The position numbers and the translations under genes are program-made. Below, in pieces: positions 45,121 to 45,317 of a stretch of DNA of 45,317 nt. Below the pieces are notes generated by a model. The model worked only from the letters and a program-made list of their open reading frames with translations, was not told where the DNA came from and ran no database searches. Source of the stretch: a virus; IMG/VR virus record IMGVR_UViG_3300047319_000914, positions 1 through 45,317 of that record; one strand, written 5' to 3'. Every line of letters begins with the position of its first letter. Position 1 is the first letter of the stretch.

Positions 45121-45317
45121 ATGTCGTCGAATCGCAGAATTTTCTATGCCGTGCAACAGGCCGGTGTTGCCGCAGACGGTACAAATACGTTCACGTCAAT
45201 CCACGGCCTTCAGAGTGTCGGTATCAACACTCGCTTCAACTTGGAGCAGGTGTTTGAGATCGGTCAAATCGCGATCTATCAAAACATCGAAAATATTCCC
45301 GACATCGAAATCACGGC
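45121..45317 (+). CDS. Tail-tube-like structural protein, 3' end outside window
   Basis: First 65 codons visible: SSNRRIFYAVQQAGVAADGT, FTSIHGLQSVGINTRFNLEQ and VFEIGQIAIYQNIENIPDIE. The IFYAVQ start and the ENIPDIEIT phrase are seen in tail-tube or major tail proteins of large myophages and siphophages. AAGGAGAG before the ATG. The call depends on this short fragment and context. Confidence 0.6.
   Translation, partial: MSSNRRIFYAVQQAGVAADGTNTFTSIHGLQSVGINTRFNLEQVFEIGQIAIYQNIENIPDIEIT

Noticed and set aside
1-45317. CRISPR array, insertion sequence or integrase
   Set aside because: No regular direct repeats with spacers and no DDE, tyrosine or serine recombinase motif were seen.

Overview
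This window looks like one part of a large, GC-rich tailed double-stranded DNA phage genome. The virion genes run in a typical tailed-phage order: a sigma-like factor, a probable small terminase, the large terminase, portal, prohead protease/scaffold, decoration protein, HK97-fold major capsid protein, fibres, neck/connector proteins and the start of a tail-tube-like gene. Three small genes carry features I associate with planctomycete (Gemmata-like) genomes: an LADRLEE repeat-companion-like stretch at 4108-4692, an AIR-YL-EHP-type N-terminus at 19052-19300, and a DDF-RRERAS repeat at 22558-22836. A planctomycete host is therefore an inference, not a demonstrated fact.

Layout. From 1 to about 18.8 kb the minus strand carries a tight, overlapping run of about 50 small, mostly unknown genes, probably early or host-takeover functions. 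Recognisable members are a GNAT acetyltransferase, a Gp88-family protein, an LPD29-like protein, a DUF7007-like protein, a possible methyltransferase and a five-member paralogous family with a CPxC zinc motif. Three well-spaced sigma70-type promoters (TTGACR, 16-base spacer, TAG-box) read this strand at 10.15, 12.9 and 19.93 kb, and each carries the palindrome TGCTAGCA or a near copy of it. From 19.0 to 20.3 kb is a regulatory switch region with two small DNA-binding proteins. From 20.3 kb onward almost everything is on the plus strand: small genes to 23 kb, then the packaging and virion genes. Inserted among these are two HNH nucleases, an ERCC4-type nuclease, a membrane di-iron hydroxylase and a GDP-mannose 4,6-dehydratase. 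A minus-strand HNH gene sits just before the tail-tube-like gene at the right edge.

Main discovery candidate. About 860 bases at 17330-18190 have no convincing gene on either strand but are full of stable hairpins when read on the minus strand. The RNA contains a module (17589-17672) that closely matches, from memory of the consensus, the L1 stalk of bacterial 23S rRNA, including a covarying GGCGG/CCGCC helix and a perfect closing helix. It ends in a tRNA-like domain (17363-17444) with a perfect T-arm and a probable pseudoknot. In the ribosome the L1 stalk binds ribosomal protein L1 and the elbow of E-site tRNA, so one phage RNA carrying both an L1-stalk mimic and a tRNA elbow is striking. 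It may be a member of, or analogous to, the giant ornate phage RNAs (GOLLD, ROOL).

Second candidate system. A short motif, GGTGTATT, lies 9-54 bases ahead of several virion gene starts (29618, 32702, 33903, 45064, and 20323 at the head of the plus-strand operon). A variant lies before the minus-strand HNH gene. Together with the phage sigma-like protein at 23097 this suggests a phage-specific late promoter consisting of a -10-like element only. One copy lies inside the protease/scaffold gene, just before an internal ATG with a strong ribosome site, predicting a separately expressed scaffold protein.
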